From the NCBI RefSeq assembly GCF_018616375.1, contig NZ_JAEQBB010000004.1, positions 62,001 through 126,000 of the forward strand: a stretch of 64,000 nucleotides of DNA, read 5' to 3'. The stretch comes from Exiguobacterium sp. J17977. GTDB taxonomy: Bacteria; Bacillota; Bacilli; Exiguobacteriales; Exiguobacteriaceae. Under the pieces are notes generated by a model, which saw nothing but the letters and a program-made list of their open reading frames with translations, did not search any database and was not told the DNA's origin. How positions within the stretch are numbered: position 1 is the first letter of the stretch; each line of letters opens with the position of its first letter. Below, piece after piece: positions 42,906 through 52,552 of this stretch. The position numbers and the translations under genes were made by a program.

Positions 42906-43715
42906 TTACATGCTTTGAATCGTGCCGCGTACGAGTGAAAGGAAGTCTTGACGGACGCGTTCTGTCGTCTCGATGACTTCTTCATGGTTGAGCGGTTGAT
43001 CTAAAATCCCGGCTGCCATGTTCGACACACACGAGATGCCGAGCACACGCATATCCGAATGACGGGCCACGATGACTTCAGGTACTGTCGACATACCGAC
43101 GACGTCGCCACCGAGAAGGCGTGCCATCTTCACTTCGGCAGGTGTCTCGTATGTCGGACCTGTGTTTCCGAAATAGACGCCTTTTTGAATCGTAAGACCG
43201 AGCTTCGCCGCGACACCTTCCGTCAATGTGACGAGCTCTTTATCGTACGCTTCTGACATATCCGGGAAACGTGTCCCGAAGTCGCTCGCGTTCTTGCCAA
43301 TGAGCGGGCTCGTGCCGAAGAAGTTGATGTGATCCGTGATGATCATCAAATCGCCCGGGTTGAACGACTCGTTGCAAGCGCCGGCCGCGTTCGTGACGAT
43401 GAGCGTCTCGACACCAATCAATTTGAGGACGCGTACCGGGAACGTGACTTGTTCCATCGAGTAACCCTCATAAAAATGGAATCGTCCTTGCATCGCGACG
43501 ACGCGTTTTCCTTCGAGGTCACCGAAAACGAGTTGTCCTGCGTGTCCTTCGACGGTCGATACCGGGAAGTGCGGGATGTCCTCGTAAGGGATTTTGACCG
43601 CGTTCTCAATCTCGTCAGCGAGGACGCCGAGTCCTGAGCCGAGAATGAGTCCGATTTCTGGTGTTCCGTTCATGCGTTCTTGTAAAAATGCCTTTGTTTC
43701 GTTCCAATTTACCAT
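42906..43715 (-). CDS. pupG: purine-nucleoside phosphorylase (PNP-I type)
   Basis: 269 residues of the trimeric PNP family: IGLILGSGLGVLADEIE, MQGRFHFYEGYSM, LIVTNAAGACNESFNPGDLM and FGNTGPTYETPAEV. It releases guanine/hypoxanthine with (deoxy)ribose-1-phosphate, the substrate of DeoB. ATG 43715 follows GAGGAGG. 13 bases after deoB. Confidence 0.95.
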   Translation of the reverse strand: MVNWNETKAFLQERMNGTPEIGLILGSGLGVLADEIENAVKIPYEDIPHFPVSTVEGHAGQLVFGDLEGKRVVAMQGRFHFYEGYSMEQVTFPVRVLKLIGVETLIVTNAAGACNESFNPGDLMIITDHINFFGTSPLIGKNASDFGTRFPDMSEAYDKELVTLTEGVAAKLGLTIQKGVYFGNTGPTYETPAEVKMARLLGGDVVGMSTVPEVIVARHSDMRVLGISCVSNMAAGILDQPLNHEEVIETTERVRQDFLSLVRGTIQSM

Positions 43716-43728
43716 GAGTAGTGCCTCC

Positions 43729-44895
43729 TCAAATTTCGTTTAAGAAACTCTTTCCGTGTGCTGGTGCATCGACATCGAAGTTATCCGCGACCGTGGCGCC
43801 GATGTCGGCGAACGTTCCTCGAATCCCGAGGTCGACTGCCGTCGCGCCGTGATGATGGACGATGAGCGGCACGTATTCACGCGTGTGGTCCGTACCTGGT
43901 GCCGTCGGGTCGTTGCCGTGGTCGGCCGTGATGATGAGCAAGTCGTCTTCACGCAACTTCTCCATCACTTCCGGTAGACGGGCGTCGTACTCTTCAAGCG
44001 CAATCGCATAGCCTTCCGGGTCACGGCGGTGACCGAAGAGCGCGTCGAAGTCGACGAGGTTCAAGAAGCAGAGTCCTTCGAAGTCTTCATCGAGCGATGC
44101 GACAAGCTTGTCCATCCCGTCCATGTTCGACTTCGTCCGAATCGCTTTCGTGACGCCTTCACCGTCGTAAATATCGCTGATTTTCCCGAGGGCGATGACG
44201 TCTTTCCCGGCTGTCTCGAGCGTGTTCATGACCGTCTTGCCGAACGGTTTGAGCGCATAGTCGTGGCGGTTCGACGTACGGACCCAAGCGCCAGGCGTTC
44301 CGAGGAACGGACGGGCGATGATGCGACCGAGCATGTACGGGTCTTCGCGCGTGATTTCACGAGCGTATTCACAGATGCGATACAATTCGTCGAGTGGGAC
44401 GACTTCTTCGTGCGCCGCGATTTGAAGCACCGAGTCAGCCGACGTGTAGACGATTAAGGCGCCCGTGTTGACATGTTCTTCGCCGAGCTCATCCAAAATC
44501 TCTGTGCCTGATGCCGGCTTGTTGCCGATGATGTCACGTCCGCTGAACTCTTTGAGACGATTGATCAAGTCATCCGGGAACTCCTCGAAGACGCGGAACG
44601 GTGTATCGATATGAAGGCCCATGATCTCCCAATGGCCGGTCATCGTGTCTTTTCCGGCTGAAATCTCTTCCATACGTCCATAGGCGCTAGGCGTCTCAGA
44701 CGGTTCGATACCTTCGATCGGTTTAATGTTCGCCAAGCCGAGACGGCCCATCTGCGGCATATTCAAGCCTCCGTGTTCACGGGCGATATGTCCGAGCGTG
44801 TCCGAACCGACGTCACCGAACTGATCGGCATCCGGGGACTCCCCGATTCCGACCGAGTCCATGACGACCAAGAAAATACGTTTAAATTTCTTCAC
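43729..44895 (-). CDS. deoB: phosphopentomutase
   Basis: 388 residues of the alkaline-phosphatase-fold mutases: [44 protein letters not shown]-like metal site ([17 protein letters not shown]) and [10 protein letters not shown]. It converts (deoxy)ribose-1-phosphate to the 5-phosphate, feeding the pentose phosphate pathway. Starts at ATG 44895 after AGGAGG. Between xerD and pupG, as in B. subtilis (drm). Confidence 0.96.
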   Translation of the reverse strand: MKKFKRIFLVVMDSVGIGESPDADQFGDVGSDTLGHIAREHGGLNMPQMGRLGLANIKPIEGIEPSETPSAYGRMEEISAGKDTMTGHWEIMGLHIDTPFRVFEEFPDDLINRLKEFSGRDIIGNKPASGTEILDELGEEHVNTGALIVYTSADSVLQIAAHEEVVPLDELYRICEYAREITREDPYMLGRIIARPFLGTPGAWVRTSNRHDYALKPFGKTVMNTLETAGKDVIALGKISDIYDGEGVTKAIRTKSNMDGMDKLVASLDEDFEGLCFLNLVDFDALFGHRRDPEGYAIALEEYDARLPEVMEKLREDDLLIITADHGNDPTAPGTDHTREYVPLIVHHHGATAVDLGIRGTFADIGATVADNFDVDAPAHGKSFLNEI

Positions 44896-44918
44896 AAAAA
44901 GTTCCTCCTTTGGTGTCG

Positions 44919-45803
44919 TTACGCACGCGGGTGATGTTTTCGATAGACATCATGAAGTCGTGCCTTATTGACATGTGTGTAAATTTGAGTCGTGGAGAGG
45001 TCTGCATGCCCGAGCATCTGTTGAATGGCCCGAAGGTCGGCGCCGTTCTCGAGCAAGTGTGTCGCGAACGAATGCCGGAGCACGTGTGGCGTGATCTCTT
45101 TTTGAATGCCAGCCTCTTTGGCCCGTCGTTTAATCATCTTCCAGAATCCTTGACGACTGAGCCGGCCGCCACGTCCGTTCAAGAACAACGCCTCGGTCTC
45201 CCGACCACCGAGCCCGTTACGCGCCTGTTGGATATAGCGCTCGACAAAACTCTGGGCGACAGATGACACCGGGATGATCCGGGCACTCTCGCCTTTGCCT
45301 TCACACTGTAGATACCCCAATTCGAACTGTAAATCATCCAAATCGAGCCCAAGAAGTTCACTGACGCGCATACCCGTGCCATAGAGCAGTTCGAGCATGG
45401 CCCGATCGCGGAGTGCGAGCGGGTCTGACGTCGGAACGCTGTCAAGCAACCGCTCGACTTCGTCCTGCGACCACGTGTCCGGCAGATGACGTTCTGCTTT
45501 CGGCGTCTCTAAATAGAGCGCCGGGTCAGTCGTGGCGCCACCGGTCATCTTTAAATGATGATGGAACGTCCGAATCGAACTGACGGCTCGCCGCAATGAT
45601 GAGGCGGCCCGACCGGCTTGCGATAACTCTTCCATATGTTTGACGATATGTGCCCGCGTGACCTCATTCCATTCGGTCACCCCGAGTTGGGTCAACGTCG
45701 ATAAGTACTGGGTCAAATCGCTCGCATAGGCTTGTCTCGTGTTCGTCGACATTCGTTTTTCTACCGTCATGTACTGCAAAAATGACTCGACTTGCGAACG
45801 CAT
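44919..45803 (-). CDS. xerD: XerD tyrosine recombinase
   Basis: 294 residues. N-terminal SAM-like domain ([23 protein letters not shown]), catalytic domain with Arg in [30 protein letters not shown] (HxxR), [15 protein letters not shown] (His and nucleophile Tyr). It resolves chromosome dimers at dif with XerC. ATG 45803 follows AAAGGAGGGGG. Upstream of deoB in the same orientation. Confidence 0.93.
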   Translation of the reverse strand: MRSQVESFLQYMTVEKRMSTNTRQAYASDLTQYLSTLTQLGVTEWNEVTRAHIVKHMEELSQAGRAASSLRRAVSSIRTFHHHLKMTGGATTDPALYLETPKAERHLPDTWSQDEVERLLDSVPTSDPLALRDRAMLELLYGTGMRVSELLGLDLDDLQFELGYLQCEGKGESARIIPVSSVAQSFVERYIQQARNGLGGRETEALFLNGRGGRLSRQGFWKMIKRRAKEAGIQKEITPHVLRHSFATHLLENGADLRAIQQMLGHADLSTTQIYTHVNKARLHDVYRKHHPRA

Positions 45804-45987
45804 GACATCCCCCTCCTTTCTCGTTACACCTGAATACGCTTACATCATATCACTTATGTAAACCGTTGTGAAGACGTCTGACCTCATTTTTTTAAAAGCT
45901 TTTTTGTGACAGATTTTGGTGAGGTTTTTACGCTTTCCTTCCGATTGGGGCTTACGAATCCCGGCAGGATTTGGTACACTCAAGTCG

Positions 45988-46011
45988 ACTTATTAAACCA
46001 ATTTAAAAAGT
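45988..46011. promoter_or_regulatory. inverted repeat, candidate operator of ROK-like regulator
   Basis: ACTTATTAAA-CCAA-TTTAAAAAGT: 10-base arms with one mismatch, 16 bases ahead of the regulator start and just before its ribosome site. Paired TTTAA half-sites resemble operators of XylR/NagC-type ROK proteins; autoregulation is inferred. Confidence 0.45.
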
Positions 46012-46027
46012 TAGGAAGGAGTCGGTT

Positions 46028-47032
46028 ATGGAGCATACCACTACAGATTTAACGATTGCCGTGCGGCGTCAGCTCGTTCTATCCAATCTTTCGACCGTCG
46101 CCTCCATCTCGGAGGCGACCCGGCTCAGCTTTCCGACTGTCAAGAAACAGTTAGAGCAGTTGATACAAGCCGGTGAAGTGTTCGAACATGGATTCGAGGA
46201 TTCACGCGGCGGACGCCCTGCCAAACGTTACGTCTATAATGAGCAGTTCACGCACGGATTGACGCTATACGTCGAGAAGACGGTCATCCGCTATCGTCTC
46301 ATCGATTGCACCGGTAAGACGATTGACGACGGGACGCAACTGATTTTAGACGCGGACCACCTTGGTGCACTCGGTGCGGTGCTCGATCGACAGTTGGACC
46401 AGACCTCCGACGTGAGTGCAATCTCCCTCGGTGTCGCAGCGGCCGTCGCGGACGGGACAATCATCTTAGCTCCGGAATATCCGACGTTCGCACACCTCGA
46501 CTTGAAACGTTGGGTCGAGTCTCGCACCGATCGCCCCGCTGTCATCGAGAACGATATGAATGCGGCCGTCTATGGGTATGGACACACGCACGAACTCAGC
46601 GGCGACCAGTCAATCGTCTACATCTATTTAGGAAAGAACGGACCCGGTGCCGGGATTCTCATCAACGGACAGCTCATCCGCGGAAAGACCGGGTTCAGCG
46701 GGGAAATCTCGTTTCTACCGCTCTATGACGACTCGACGTTTCTTGACCGGATAACGAGCGAGCGGTCGGCCCCGACCCCGGCCCCATTGTCGGACGCCGC
46801 ACTCGATGCGCTCGGTCGGCTTGTCGCGACCTTCACCGCGACGCTCAATCCGCACGCCATCATTTTTTCGGACGTCGATCTCGTCGATGCCGAGTTGGAG
46901 GGGATTCGGCACGCCTGCCAGCGTCACATTCCGGCGGCCCATACCCCCGATTTATTGATTGGCATATGGGAAGAAGATTATTTCGCAGGCTTGGCTCGAC
47001 GTTGCGTCGGGTTGATCCTTGAATCAATTTGA
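46028..47032 (+). CDS. ROK-family-like transcriptional regulator
   Basis: 334 residues. N-terminal winged helix (about 1-70: QLVLSNLSTVASISEATRLS... LIQAGEVFEHG, SRGGRPAKRYV), then a ROK-like domain with ENDMNAAVYGYG (sugar-site ENDxN) and GAGILINGQLIRGKTGFSGE. The ROK zinc motif CxCGxxGCxE is absent, and the first DxGGT loop is not recognisable, so it is a regulator rather than a kinase. ATG 46028 with AGGAAGGAG. Heads a plus-strand unit with an MFS transporter. Confidence 0.8.
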   Translation: MEHTTTDLTIAVRRQLVLSNLSTVASISEATRLSFPTVKKQLEQLIQAGEVFEHGFEDSRGGRPAKRYVYNEQFTHGLTLYVEKTVIRYRLIDCTGKTIDDGTQLILDADHLGALGAVLDRQLDQTSDVSAISLGVAAAVADGTIILAPEYPTFAHLDLKRWVESRTDRPAVIENDMNAAVYGYGHTHELSGDQSIVYIYLGKNGPGAGILINGQLIRGKTGFSGEISFLPLYDDSTFLDRITSERSAPTPAPLSDAALDALGRLVATFTATLNPHAIIFSDVDLVDAELEGIRHACQRHIPAAHTPDLLIGIWEEDYFAGLARRCVGLILESI

Positions 47033-47043
47033 AGAGGTGAATT

Positions 47044-48225
47044 ATGACAGGATTTTTATTATTGACCGTGATTTACATTGCCTTTATCAGTCTTGGCCTG
47101 CCCGACGCCTTGCTCGGTGTCAGTTGGCCATTGATGCACGTCGAGTTCAACGCCCCGATCTCGATGGCCGGGTGGATTTTTATGACCATTGCCGCCGGTA
47201 CGATTTTATCGAGTCTGCTTAGCGGTAGATTGCTCGAACGGTTCGATACGAAGCAGGTCACGTTCGGTTCCGGACTTGTGACGGCATTGTGCCTGCTCGG
47301 CTTTTATGCGGCCCCGTCCTTGATTTGGCTGTTCGTCCTATCGATTCCACTCGGACTTGGTGCCGGGGCGGTCGATGCCGCGCTCAACCATTACGTCGCA
47401 GAAAACTATAAGGCGCACCATATGAACTGGCTCCATTGTTTCTGGGGCGTCGGAGCGACGGGCGGACCGCTCGTCATGGCCGGCGTCTTGACGGAGAGCG
47501 GGTGGCGTGACGGCTATTTGATTGTCGCGTTGATTCAGTTTGCGCTCGCCTTCCTCCTGCTCCTGTCGTTCCCGCTCTGGAAGCGCGAAATCAAAACGGA
47601 GCCCTCCACGCTCGAACGACAAGAGACGGCCGTGACCGGGCTCGAACGAAAGATGCCAAAAGGCCTCTCGTATGCGCTGGCCACGTTCCTGCTCTATTGT
47701 GGGATTGAAGCGCTCATCGGCCTGTGGGCGAGCAGTTACCTCGTCCAGATGAAACAGTTCTCTGTCGCGACGGCTGCGATGTGGGTGTCAATCTATTACG
47801 GCAGCATCACGCTCGGTCGCTTCCTGAGCGGGTTCCTCTCGTTCCGCTTCACGAATCGACAGATGATTCGGCTCGGGCAAACCCTTGCTTTAATCGGTAG
47901 CCTCGTGTTTCTCATTCCGGCGACCGGAGCGATGTTGGTCGGATTGATTTGTATCGGGCTAGGCTTGGCCCCGATTTACCCGAGCATGCTCCATGAGACG
48001 CCGCAACGCTTTGGTGCGGAGCGGGCAAAACGGTTGATGGGCTTCCAGATGGCGTTCGCCTACACGGGCAGCACGTTCCTGCCCCCGCTATTCGGACTCA
48101 TCGTGTCTCAGACGTCGCTCGGCTTATTTCCGCTCGTGACCGTCTTGATAATGCTCGGGATGCTCTTGAACACGGAACGCTTAAACGTCATCTTGCACCA
48201 ACCATCTGAGGAGGAACTTACATGA
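47044..48225 (+). CDS. MFS transporter, FHS-like
   Basis: 393 residues with 12 membrane helices. The N-half ([58 protein letters not shown]) resembles the fucose/glucose-type FHS branch, suggesting a sugar or sugar-like substrate, which fits the ROK-like regulator 11 bases upstream. It overlaps the VOC gene by four bases. Substrate is inference. Confidence 0.82.
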   Translation: MTGFLLLTVIYIAFISLGLPDALLGVSWPLMHVEFNAPISMAGWIFMTIAAGTILSSLLSGRLLERFDTKQVTFGSGLVTALCLLGFYAAPSLIWLFVLSIPLGLGAGAVDAALNHYVAENYKAHHMNWLHCFWGVGATGGPLVMAGVLTESGWRDGYLIVALIQFALAFLLLLSFPLWKREIKTEPSTLERQETAVTGLERKMPKGLSYALATFLLYCGIEALIGLWASSYLVQMKQFSVATAAMWVSIYYGSITLGRFLSGFLSFRFTNRQMIRLGQTLALIGSLVFLIPATGAMLVGLICIGLGLAPIYPSMLHETPQRFGAERAKRLMGFQMAFAYTGSTFLPPLFGLIVSQTSLGLFPLVTVLIMLGMLLNTERLNVILHQPSEEELT

Positions 48226-48602
48226 AAATCGAACATGTCGCCCTATGGGTGAACGACCTTGAACCGATGCGCCACTTCTACGAGACGTACCTTGGGGCAA
48301 CTGCGAACGACAAGTATACGAACGAACAAAAACAGTTCGAATCCTATTTTCTGACGTTCCCTGATTCGACATGTCGGCTCGAGTTGATGCGACGCCCTGA
48401 CGTCCAAGGCACACCACGCGAAACGATCGGCTACGCGCATATCGCGTTCGCGCTCGGTAGCAAAGAGGCGGTCGATGTATTGACGCGACGACTCGAAGCC
48501 GACGGGTATCCGCTCATCGACGGACCGCGGACGACGGGAGACGGTTATTACGAGAGCGTCCTGCTCGACCCCGAACAAAACAAACTCGAATTGACAATCT
48601 AA
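48222..48602 (+). CDS. VOC/glyoxalase-like protein
   Basis: 126 residues of the vicinal oxygen chelate fold: [20 protein letters not shown] at the start, [20 protein letters not shown] and [20 protein letters not shown] at the end (putative metal ligands His and Glu). Substrate unknown. ATG with GAGGAGG 6 bases upstream overlaps the MFS stop. Confidence 0.85.
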   Translation: MKIEHVALWVNDLEPMRHFYETYLGATANDKYTNEQKQFESYFLTFPDSTCRLELMRRPDVQGTPRETIGYAHIAFALGSKEAVDVLTRRLEADGYPLIDGPRTTGDGYYESVLLDPEQNKLELTI

Positions 48603-48614
48603 GGAGATGAGTTG

Positions 48615-49451
48615 ATGATTCAGGCGATTTTACTCGACCTTGACGGAACGCTGTTGACCGACCAAAAGATGATTTCACCGCGCACGAAACAGATATTGCT
48701 CGACCTTCAGGCGGAAGGCAAAAAAGTCGTACTCGCCTCCGGCCGGCCGAAACGAGGCATCGAACCGTTCGCAGAAGAACTAAGGCTACATGAGTACGGT
48801 GGACTCATCGTCTCCTCGAACGGGGCGTGCGTCACGGATGTGGCGACTAATGAAACATTGTTCGAACAGGCGATTCATCCGAACGACGCACGTGCCATCT
48901 TGGATCATTTGACCGGCTTCGACGTCATCCCGATGATTAATGACGAGACGTATATGTACGTCAATGACGTCTTCAACGGCATGCTCGAGTTGAACGGTGA
49001 GCCGTTCAATATCATCGAGTATGAGTCGCGCGGCGGTCGGTTCCGATTACGGGAAGCACCTCGTCTCGCCGATGTTATCGACTTCCCTGTCTATAAGATT
49101 CTCGTCGCGGGACAACCTGACTATCTGCAGGCGCATGCGACCTCGCTCGCCGGACCGTTCACGGATCGCGTCACCGGCATGTTCACGGCCGCCATGTACT
49201 ATGAGTTCACAGACCTCGGCATCGACAAGGCCCGGGCGCTCGACCAGGTGTTCCAAAACCTCAATATTAACCGCGACCGTGTCATCGCGTTCGGTGACGG
49301 GCATAACGACCGGTCGATCATCGAGTATGCCGGCATCGGCATCGCCATGGGCAACGCCGTCGAAGACATTATGGCCATCGCCACGGAAGTGACGACATCG
49401 AACAATGAAGACGGGATTGCCACCGTCTTGTCCCGTTACTTGACGACGTGA
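48615..49451 (+). CDS. Cof-type HAD phosphatase
   Basis: 278-residue Cof/YidA-like HAD hydrolase: AILLDLDGTLLTDQK (nucleophile Asp), VLASGRPKRGIEPFA, a C2 cap, and VIAFGDGHNDRSIIEYAGIGIAMGNA. Probably dephosphorylates sugar phosphates or similar small molecules. ATG 48615 with AAGGAG; 12 bases after the VOC gene, so likely the last gene of this operon. Confidence 0.9.
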   Translation: MIQAILLDLDGTLLTDQKMISPRTKQILLDLQAEGKKVVLASGRPKRGIEPFAEELRLHEYGGLIVSSNGACVTDVATNETLFEQAIHPNDARAILDHLTGFDVIPMINDETYMYVNDVFNGMLELNGEPFNIIEYESRGGRFRLREAPRLADVIDFPVYKILVAGQPDYLQAHATSLAGPFTDRVTGMFTAAMYYEFTDLGIDKARALDQVFQNLNINRDRVIAFGDGHNDRSIIEYAGIGIAMGNAVEDIMAIATEVTTSNNEDGIATVLSRYLTT

Positions 49452-49461
49452 TGATATACAA

Positions 49462-49494
49462 AAGACAGGCAGCCTTTGGGAGGCTGCCTGTCTT
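49462..49494. terminator. terminator between HAD gene and fur
   Basis: AAGACAGGCAGCCT and AGGCTGCCTGTCTT (49462-49475, 49481-49494) form a perfect 14-base stem, loop of 5, between convergent genes; short T-runs on either side. Confidence 0.85.
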
Positions 49495-49497
49495 GGT

Positions 49498-49977
49498 TTA
49501 TCCGTTGATGACTGCTTTATGACCCTCGAGCGTGACGCCTTTAGCTTGGCAGACTTTACAGATGCCGTGAAACGTCAAACGATGGTCTTTGATTAAAAAT
49601 TCATATTTGCTTTCGACTTTCTTCTCGACGTCGACGAGCAGGTCTTCCATGATTTCTTCGACCGAACCGCACTCGACACAGACGAGATGATGATGCGAAT
49701 GGTTCGCGCCTTCCGGTCTGAGGTCGAAACGTGCGACGCCGTCACCGAAGTTGACTTTGTCGACGACACCGAGCTCCGTCAATAGCTCGAGCGTCCGATA
49801 GACGGTCGCGAGTCCGATTTCCGGTGCGATGCTTTTGACGAGCATGAACACGTTCTCCGCGCTCAAATGGTCCGTCTCATTCTCAAGTAGAATCCGGACA
49901 GTTGATTCTCGTTGCGGTGTCAATTTATATCCTTTGGCGCTCAATTGCTGTTTGATCCGTTCAATTCGCGTTTCCAT
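49498..49977 (-). CDS. fur: Fur-family ferric uptake regulator
   Basis: 159 residues. N-terminal winged helix (GYKLTPQRESTVRILLENETDHLSA; IGLATVYRTLELLTELGVV), then the His-rich metal segment HSHHHLVC and two cysteine pairs (Cys100/103, Cys140/143) for structural zinc. Position upstream of xerD/deoB and next to nudF points to Fur rather than PerR or Zur. ATG 49977 with GAGGGGG. Two PerR-box-like sites flank its promoter region. Confidence 0.92.
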   Translation of the reverse strand: METRIERIKQQLSAKGYKLTPQRESTVRILLENETDHLSAENVFMLVKSIAPEIGLATVYRTLELLTELGVVDKVNFGDGVARFDLRPEGANHSHHHLVCVECGSVEEIMEDLLVDVEKKVESKYEFLIKDHRLTFHGICKVCQAKGVTLEGHKAVING

Positions 49978-50041
49978 AAGGCGCCCCCTCTTAGCATAAT
50001 TCACTATTCAAAGCATACCGAAGTTCGTCCGGTTTTTCAAA

Positions 50042-50056
50042 TTAAAATGATTCCTA
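50042..50056. promoter_or_regulatory. PerR-box-like site upstream of fur (proximal)
   Basis: TTAAAATGATTCCTA, 10 of 14 positions of TTATAAT-N-ATTATAA. It lies about 65 bases ahead of fur. Confidence 0.4.
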
Positions 50057-50083
50057 TGTAAGTGTAACATAACTCACTCTAGT

Positions 50084-50098
50084 TTAGAATCATTTCAA
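50084..50098. promoter_or_regulatory. PerR-box-like site upstream of fur (distal)
   Basis: Minus strand TTGAAATGATTCTAA, 11 of 14 positions of the PerR/Fur-type 7-1-7 repeat. It overlaps the nudF stop. In B. subtilis fur is repressed by PerR. Confidence 0.45.
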
Positions 50099-50620
50099 TT
50101 TAGATAATTGCCACCATTGAATCGCCATAATCGTCTTCGCATCCGTGATGTGTCCACTCGCCAGCAACTTGATCGCCTCGTCGAACGTGAAGCGTTGGAC
50201 TTGTAAAAACTCGTCCTCATCGAGGTTCATCGTACCGGCCGTCAAGCCATGAGCGACATAGACATCGACCCGCTCGCTACAAAAACCGGGCGCTCCGTAA
50301 AATGAGAAGATTTTTTCAAGCGACTCGGCCGTGTAGCCGGTCTCCTCTTCAAGTTCGCGCTTCGCGCTTGCGATCGGTTCCTCACCGACCTCCAATTTCC
50401 CGGCCGGAATCTCGAGCGACAACGATTCGAACGCTTTCCGGTACTGCTCGACGAGGACGATCCGGTCGTCTTCATCGACGACGAGGACGGCGACGGCCCC
50501 GTTATGATAAACGAGTTCACGGACCGAGGTCCCTCCGTTCGGTAGCGAGACGACGTGTTTCTCGACGTTAAAAATCTTTCCTTCGTAAATGACTTCCCGT
50601 TCAATCGTTTTCTCTTCCAT
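50090..50620 (-). CDS. nudF: ADP-ribose pyrophosphatase (Nudix)
   Basis: 176-residue Nudix hydrolase. Nudix box in GKLEVGEEPIASAKRELEEE-TGYTAE form is intact, followed by GAPGFCSERVDVYVAHGL typical of ADP-ribose pyrophosphatases. It splits ADP-ribose to AMP and ribose-5-phosphate. ATG 50620 after GTGAGGGG. Upstream of fur in the same orientation, as in Bacilli. Confidence 0.93.
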   Translation of the reverse strand: MEEKTIEREVIYEGKIFNVEKHVVSLPNGGTSVRELVYHNGAVAVLVVDEDDRIVLVEQYRKAFESLSLEIPAGKLEVGEEPIASAKRELEEETGYTAESLEKIFSFYGAPGFCSERVDVYVAHGLTAGTMNLDEDEFLQVQRFTFDEAIKLLASGHITDAKTIMAIQWWQLSKLK

Positions 50621-50696
50621 TTGTATGTACCCCTCACTTTTCCTATATACTGTGATTATGATTCATATCGTCAGACGGAACAAGGAGGAATTATCA

Positions 50697-51527
50697 ATGC
50701 CAGAGTTAGGGTTAGGAACGATGTCGATTTTAAAGTACGGGGAAGCAGAAGGTCGTCGGATTCTGGAGGCTGCCTACGACGCAGGGATTCGGCATTTCGA
50801 TACGGCCGACGTCTACGATCACTTCGCGGTAGAACGTCTCGTCGGTTCGACGTTTGCTGGACGCCGGGACGAGCTATTCTTGACGAGCAAGGGCGGGAAC
50901 GTATGGACCGAGGACGGGATGCGCTGGAATCCGAGCGCATCGTATTTGAAGCAGGCGCTCTCTGATTCGCTCGAACGGCTCCAGACCGACTATTTGGATG
51001 TATATTACGTCCATGGCGGCACGATCGAGGACGACCTCGATGAGACGATCGCCTTCATGCGCCGGCAAAAACAAGCCGGGGTCATCCGACAGATCGGACT
51101 TTCCTCGATTCGTCCAAACGTCATTCGCTATTGGCTCGAGCATGGGGAGCTTGACGTCTTGATGACACCCTACTCGTTGCTCGATCGTCGCGTCGAATCG
51201 CTCGACCTCGACATCCCGATTGTCGGGCGCGGACCGCTCGCCAAAGGACTATTGACCGCTGCGTGGTCCGAACGCTTGTCGGACAAAGGCTTCGAGGCAT
51301 GGTCTGCTTCCGAGTTGCGCGACGTGTTGCCGACAATCCCGACGCCGATTCAAGCGTACGCCCTCGCCGCCGCGAAACGGACGTGTGCCGTCGTCCTTCC
51401 AGGCGCCTCTTCGGTCAAGCAATTGAACGACTTGATTACCGCTAATCAAGCCGACATCGATTCGGACAAACTTGATGAGCTGTTGGCACGGTTGCCGATT
51501 CACCCATACACAAAACATGCGACCTGA
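50697..51527 (+). CDS. aldo/keto reductase
   Basis: 276-residue AKR family protein: GIRHFDTADVYDHFAVERLVG (catalytic Asp, Tyr), DELFLTSKGG (Lys), LDVYYVHGGTIEDDL (His), and VVLPGASSVKQLNDLI at the NADPH site. The SDR-like barrel is short compared with ~310-residue relatives. ATG 50697 with AGGAGG 8 bases upstream; a longer frame back to 50589 has no such site. Substrate unknown. Convergent with a PadR gene. Confidence 0.88.
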   Translation: MPELGLGTMSILKYGEAEGRRILEAAYDAGIRHFDTADVYDHFAVERLVGSTFAGRRDELFLTSKGGNVWTEDGMRWNPSASYLKQALSDSLERLQTDYLDVYYVHGGTIEDDLDETIAFMRRQKQAGVIRQIGLSSIRPNVIRYWLEHGELDVLMTPYSLLDRRVESLDLDIPIVGRGPLAKGLLTAAWSERLSDKGFEAWSASELRDVLPTIPTPIQAYALAAAKRTCAVVLPGASSVKQLNDLITANQADIDSDKLDELLARLPIHPYTKHAT

Positions 51528-51541
51528 ACGTCAGGTCGCAT
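51517..51541. terminator. hairpin formed by both stop regions of convergent genes
   Basis: ATGCGACCTGA and TCAGGTCGCAT (51517-51527, 51531-51541), 11-base perfect stem with a 3-base loop. The TGA stops of both genes lie in the stem tops. No T-run on either strand. Confidence 0.55.
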
Positions 51542-52070
51542 CGGTGTCACGTTGTTTCATTTGTTCGATGGCCCAATCGGCCCAACCGGCGTAGTTTTCC
51601 ATCATCCGAATCGCATATTCGCTCGTCAATAAATAGCCGAGCGTATCGGCCTCGGACTGATGGGCCGCTTGAAACGCCCTGATTTGATGGGCGACTTGCT
51701 CATGATGCGCTTTCGTCTCTTCGACGTAGCGAATCGCCTCATCGAGCGGGAGCAACTGTAACAGGCTGACCCGGAGCAAGTTCTCGTCTTTCATCTTCGG
51801 TTGGTACGAGGTCGGTTGCCGCAGCCAGTCGATCAACTCTTGGCGTCCCGTGTCGGTAATCGAGTAAATCTTTTTGTCCGGTAGATCATGTTGGGCCACA
51901 TGCTCAGAGGAGACGAGTGCTTCGTCTTCCATTTTTAACAGTTCACGGTAAATCTGTGTATGATGGGCGTGCCAAAAATGAATCATTTGCGCTTTGAACG
52001 TCGCGTTCAAGGCATAGCCGGTAGCGGGTTGATGGGTCAATAACCCGAGTAGTGCATGACGTAACGCCAT
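51531..52070 (-). CDS. PadR-family transcriptional regulator
   Basis: 179 residues. N-terminal PadR winged helix (MALRHALLGLLTHQPATGYALN; WHAHHTQIYRELLKMEDEALV; KIYSITDTGRQELIDWL), C-terminal helical dimerisation domain (Vir_Act_alpha_C type). ATG 52070 after AGGTG. Divergent from the thioredoxin-like gene, so either that gene or an effector elsewhere could be its target. Confidence 0.88.
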   Translation of the reverse strand: MALRHALLGLLTHQPATGYALNATFKAQMIHFWHAHHTQIYRELLKMEDEALVSSEHVAQHDLPDKKIYSITDTGRQELIDWLRQPTSYQPKMKDENLLRVSLLQLLPLDEAIRYVEETKAHHEQVAHQIRAFQAAHQSEADTLGYLLTSEYAIRMMENYAGWADWAIEQMKQRDTDAT

Positions 52071-52197
52071 AACCATCACCTATCCCTTGCGGTTCTATTT
52101 TTATTAGTGTATCACATATTGCGGCGCGACCGAGAATGCCAATCGGTTGACGCCCATTGCGATTACTTGGACAATATACGTGAAGGGAGAGATTATT

Positions 52198-52512
52198 ATG
52201 AAACCGATTCAATCCGATCAGCAATTCCAAGAAGCCATTCAAGATAAAGGCATGGTCGTCTTCACGACGTCATGGTGCCCGGACTGCCGTCGTCTCGACA
52301 TGTACGTCGACGAGCTCGTCAAAGACTATCCACAGTTCAACTGGTACGTCGTCGACCGCGACGAATTGCCGGAACTGTCGGACGCGCAAGAAGTACGGGG
52401 CATCCCCTCGCTTCTCTTCTATAAAGAAGGCGTCAAACAAGAGCATCTCCACTCAGCGAACGCCAAGACGGAGATGCAAATCCGCTCGTTCCTCGATACG
52501 TTGAACGACTAA
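52198..52512 (+). CDS. thioredoxin-like protein (YdbP-like)
   Basis: 104 residues, thioredoxin fold with active site Cys27-Pro-Asp-Cys30 (TTSWCPDCRRLDMYV) and the cis-proline in VRGIPSLLFYKEG. CPDC differs from the CGPC of thioredoxin. Probably a cytosolic disulfide reductase; close in form to B. subtilis YdbP. ATG 52198 with GGGAGAG. Confidence 0.88.
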   Translation: MKPIQSDQQFQEAIQDKGMVVFTTSWCPDCRRLDMYVDELVKDYPQFNWYVVDRDELPELSDAQEVRGIPSLLFYKEGVKQEHLHSANAKTEMQIRSFLDTLND

Positions 52513-52514
52513 AC

Positions 52515-52543
52515 AAAAAGACGGCCGTCATGGCCGTCTTTTT
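52515..52543. terminator. bidirectional terminator
   Basis: AAAAAGACGGCC / GGCCGTCTTTTT (52515-52526, 52532-52543), flanked by A- and T-runs. Ends the thioredoxin-like gene and the convergent ynj-like operon. Confidence 0.92.
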
Positions 52544-52552
52544 TTCGTCCCT

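Noticed and set aside
45804-45987. tRNA or small RNA between xerD and the ROK-like gene
   Set aside because: No cloverleaf or strong terminator; it is AT-rich and promoter-like only.
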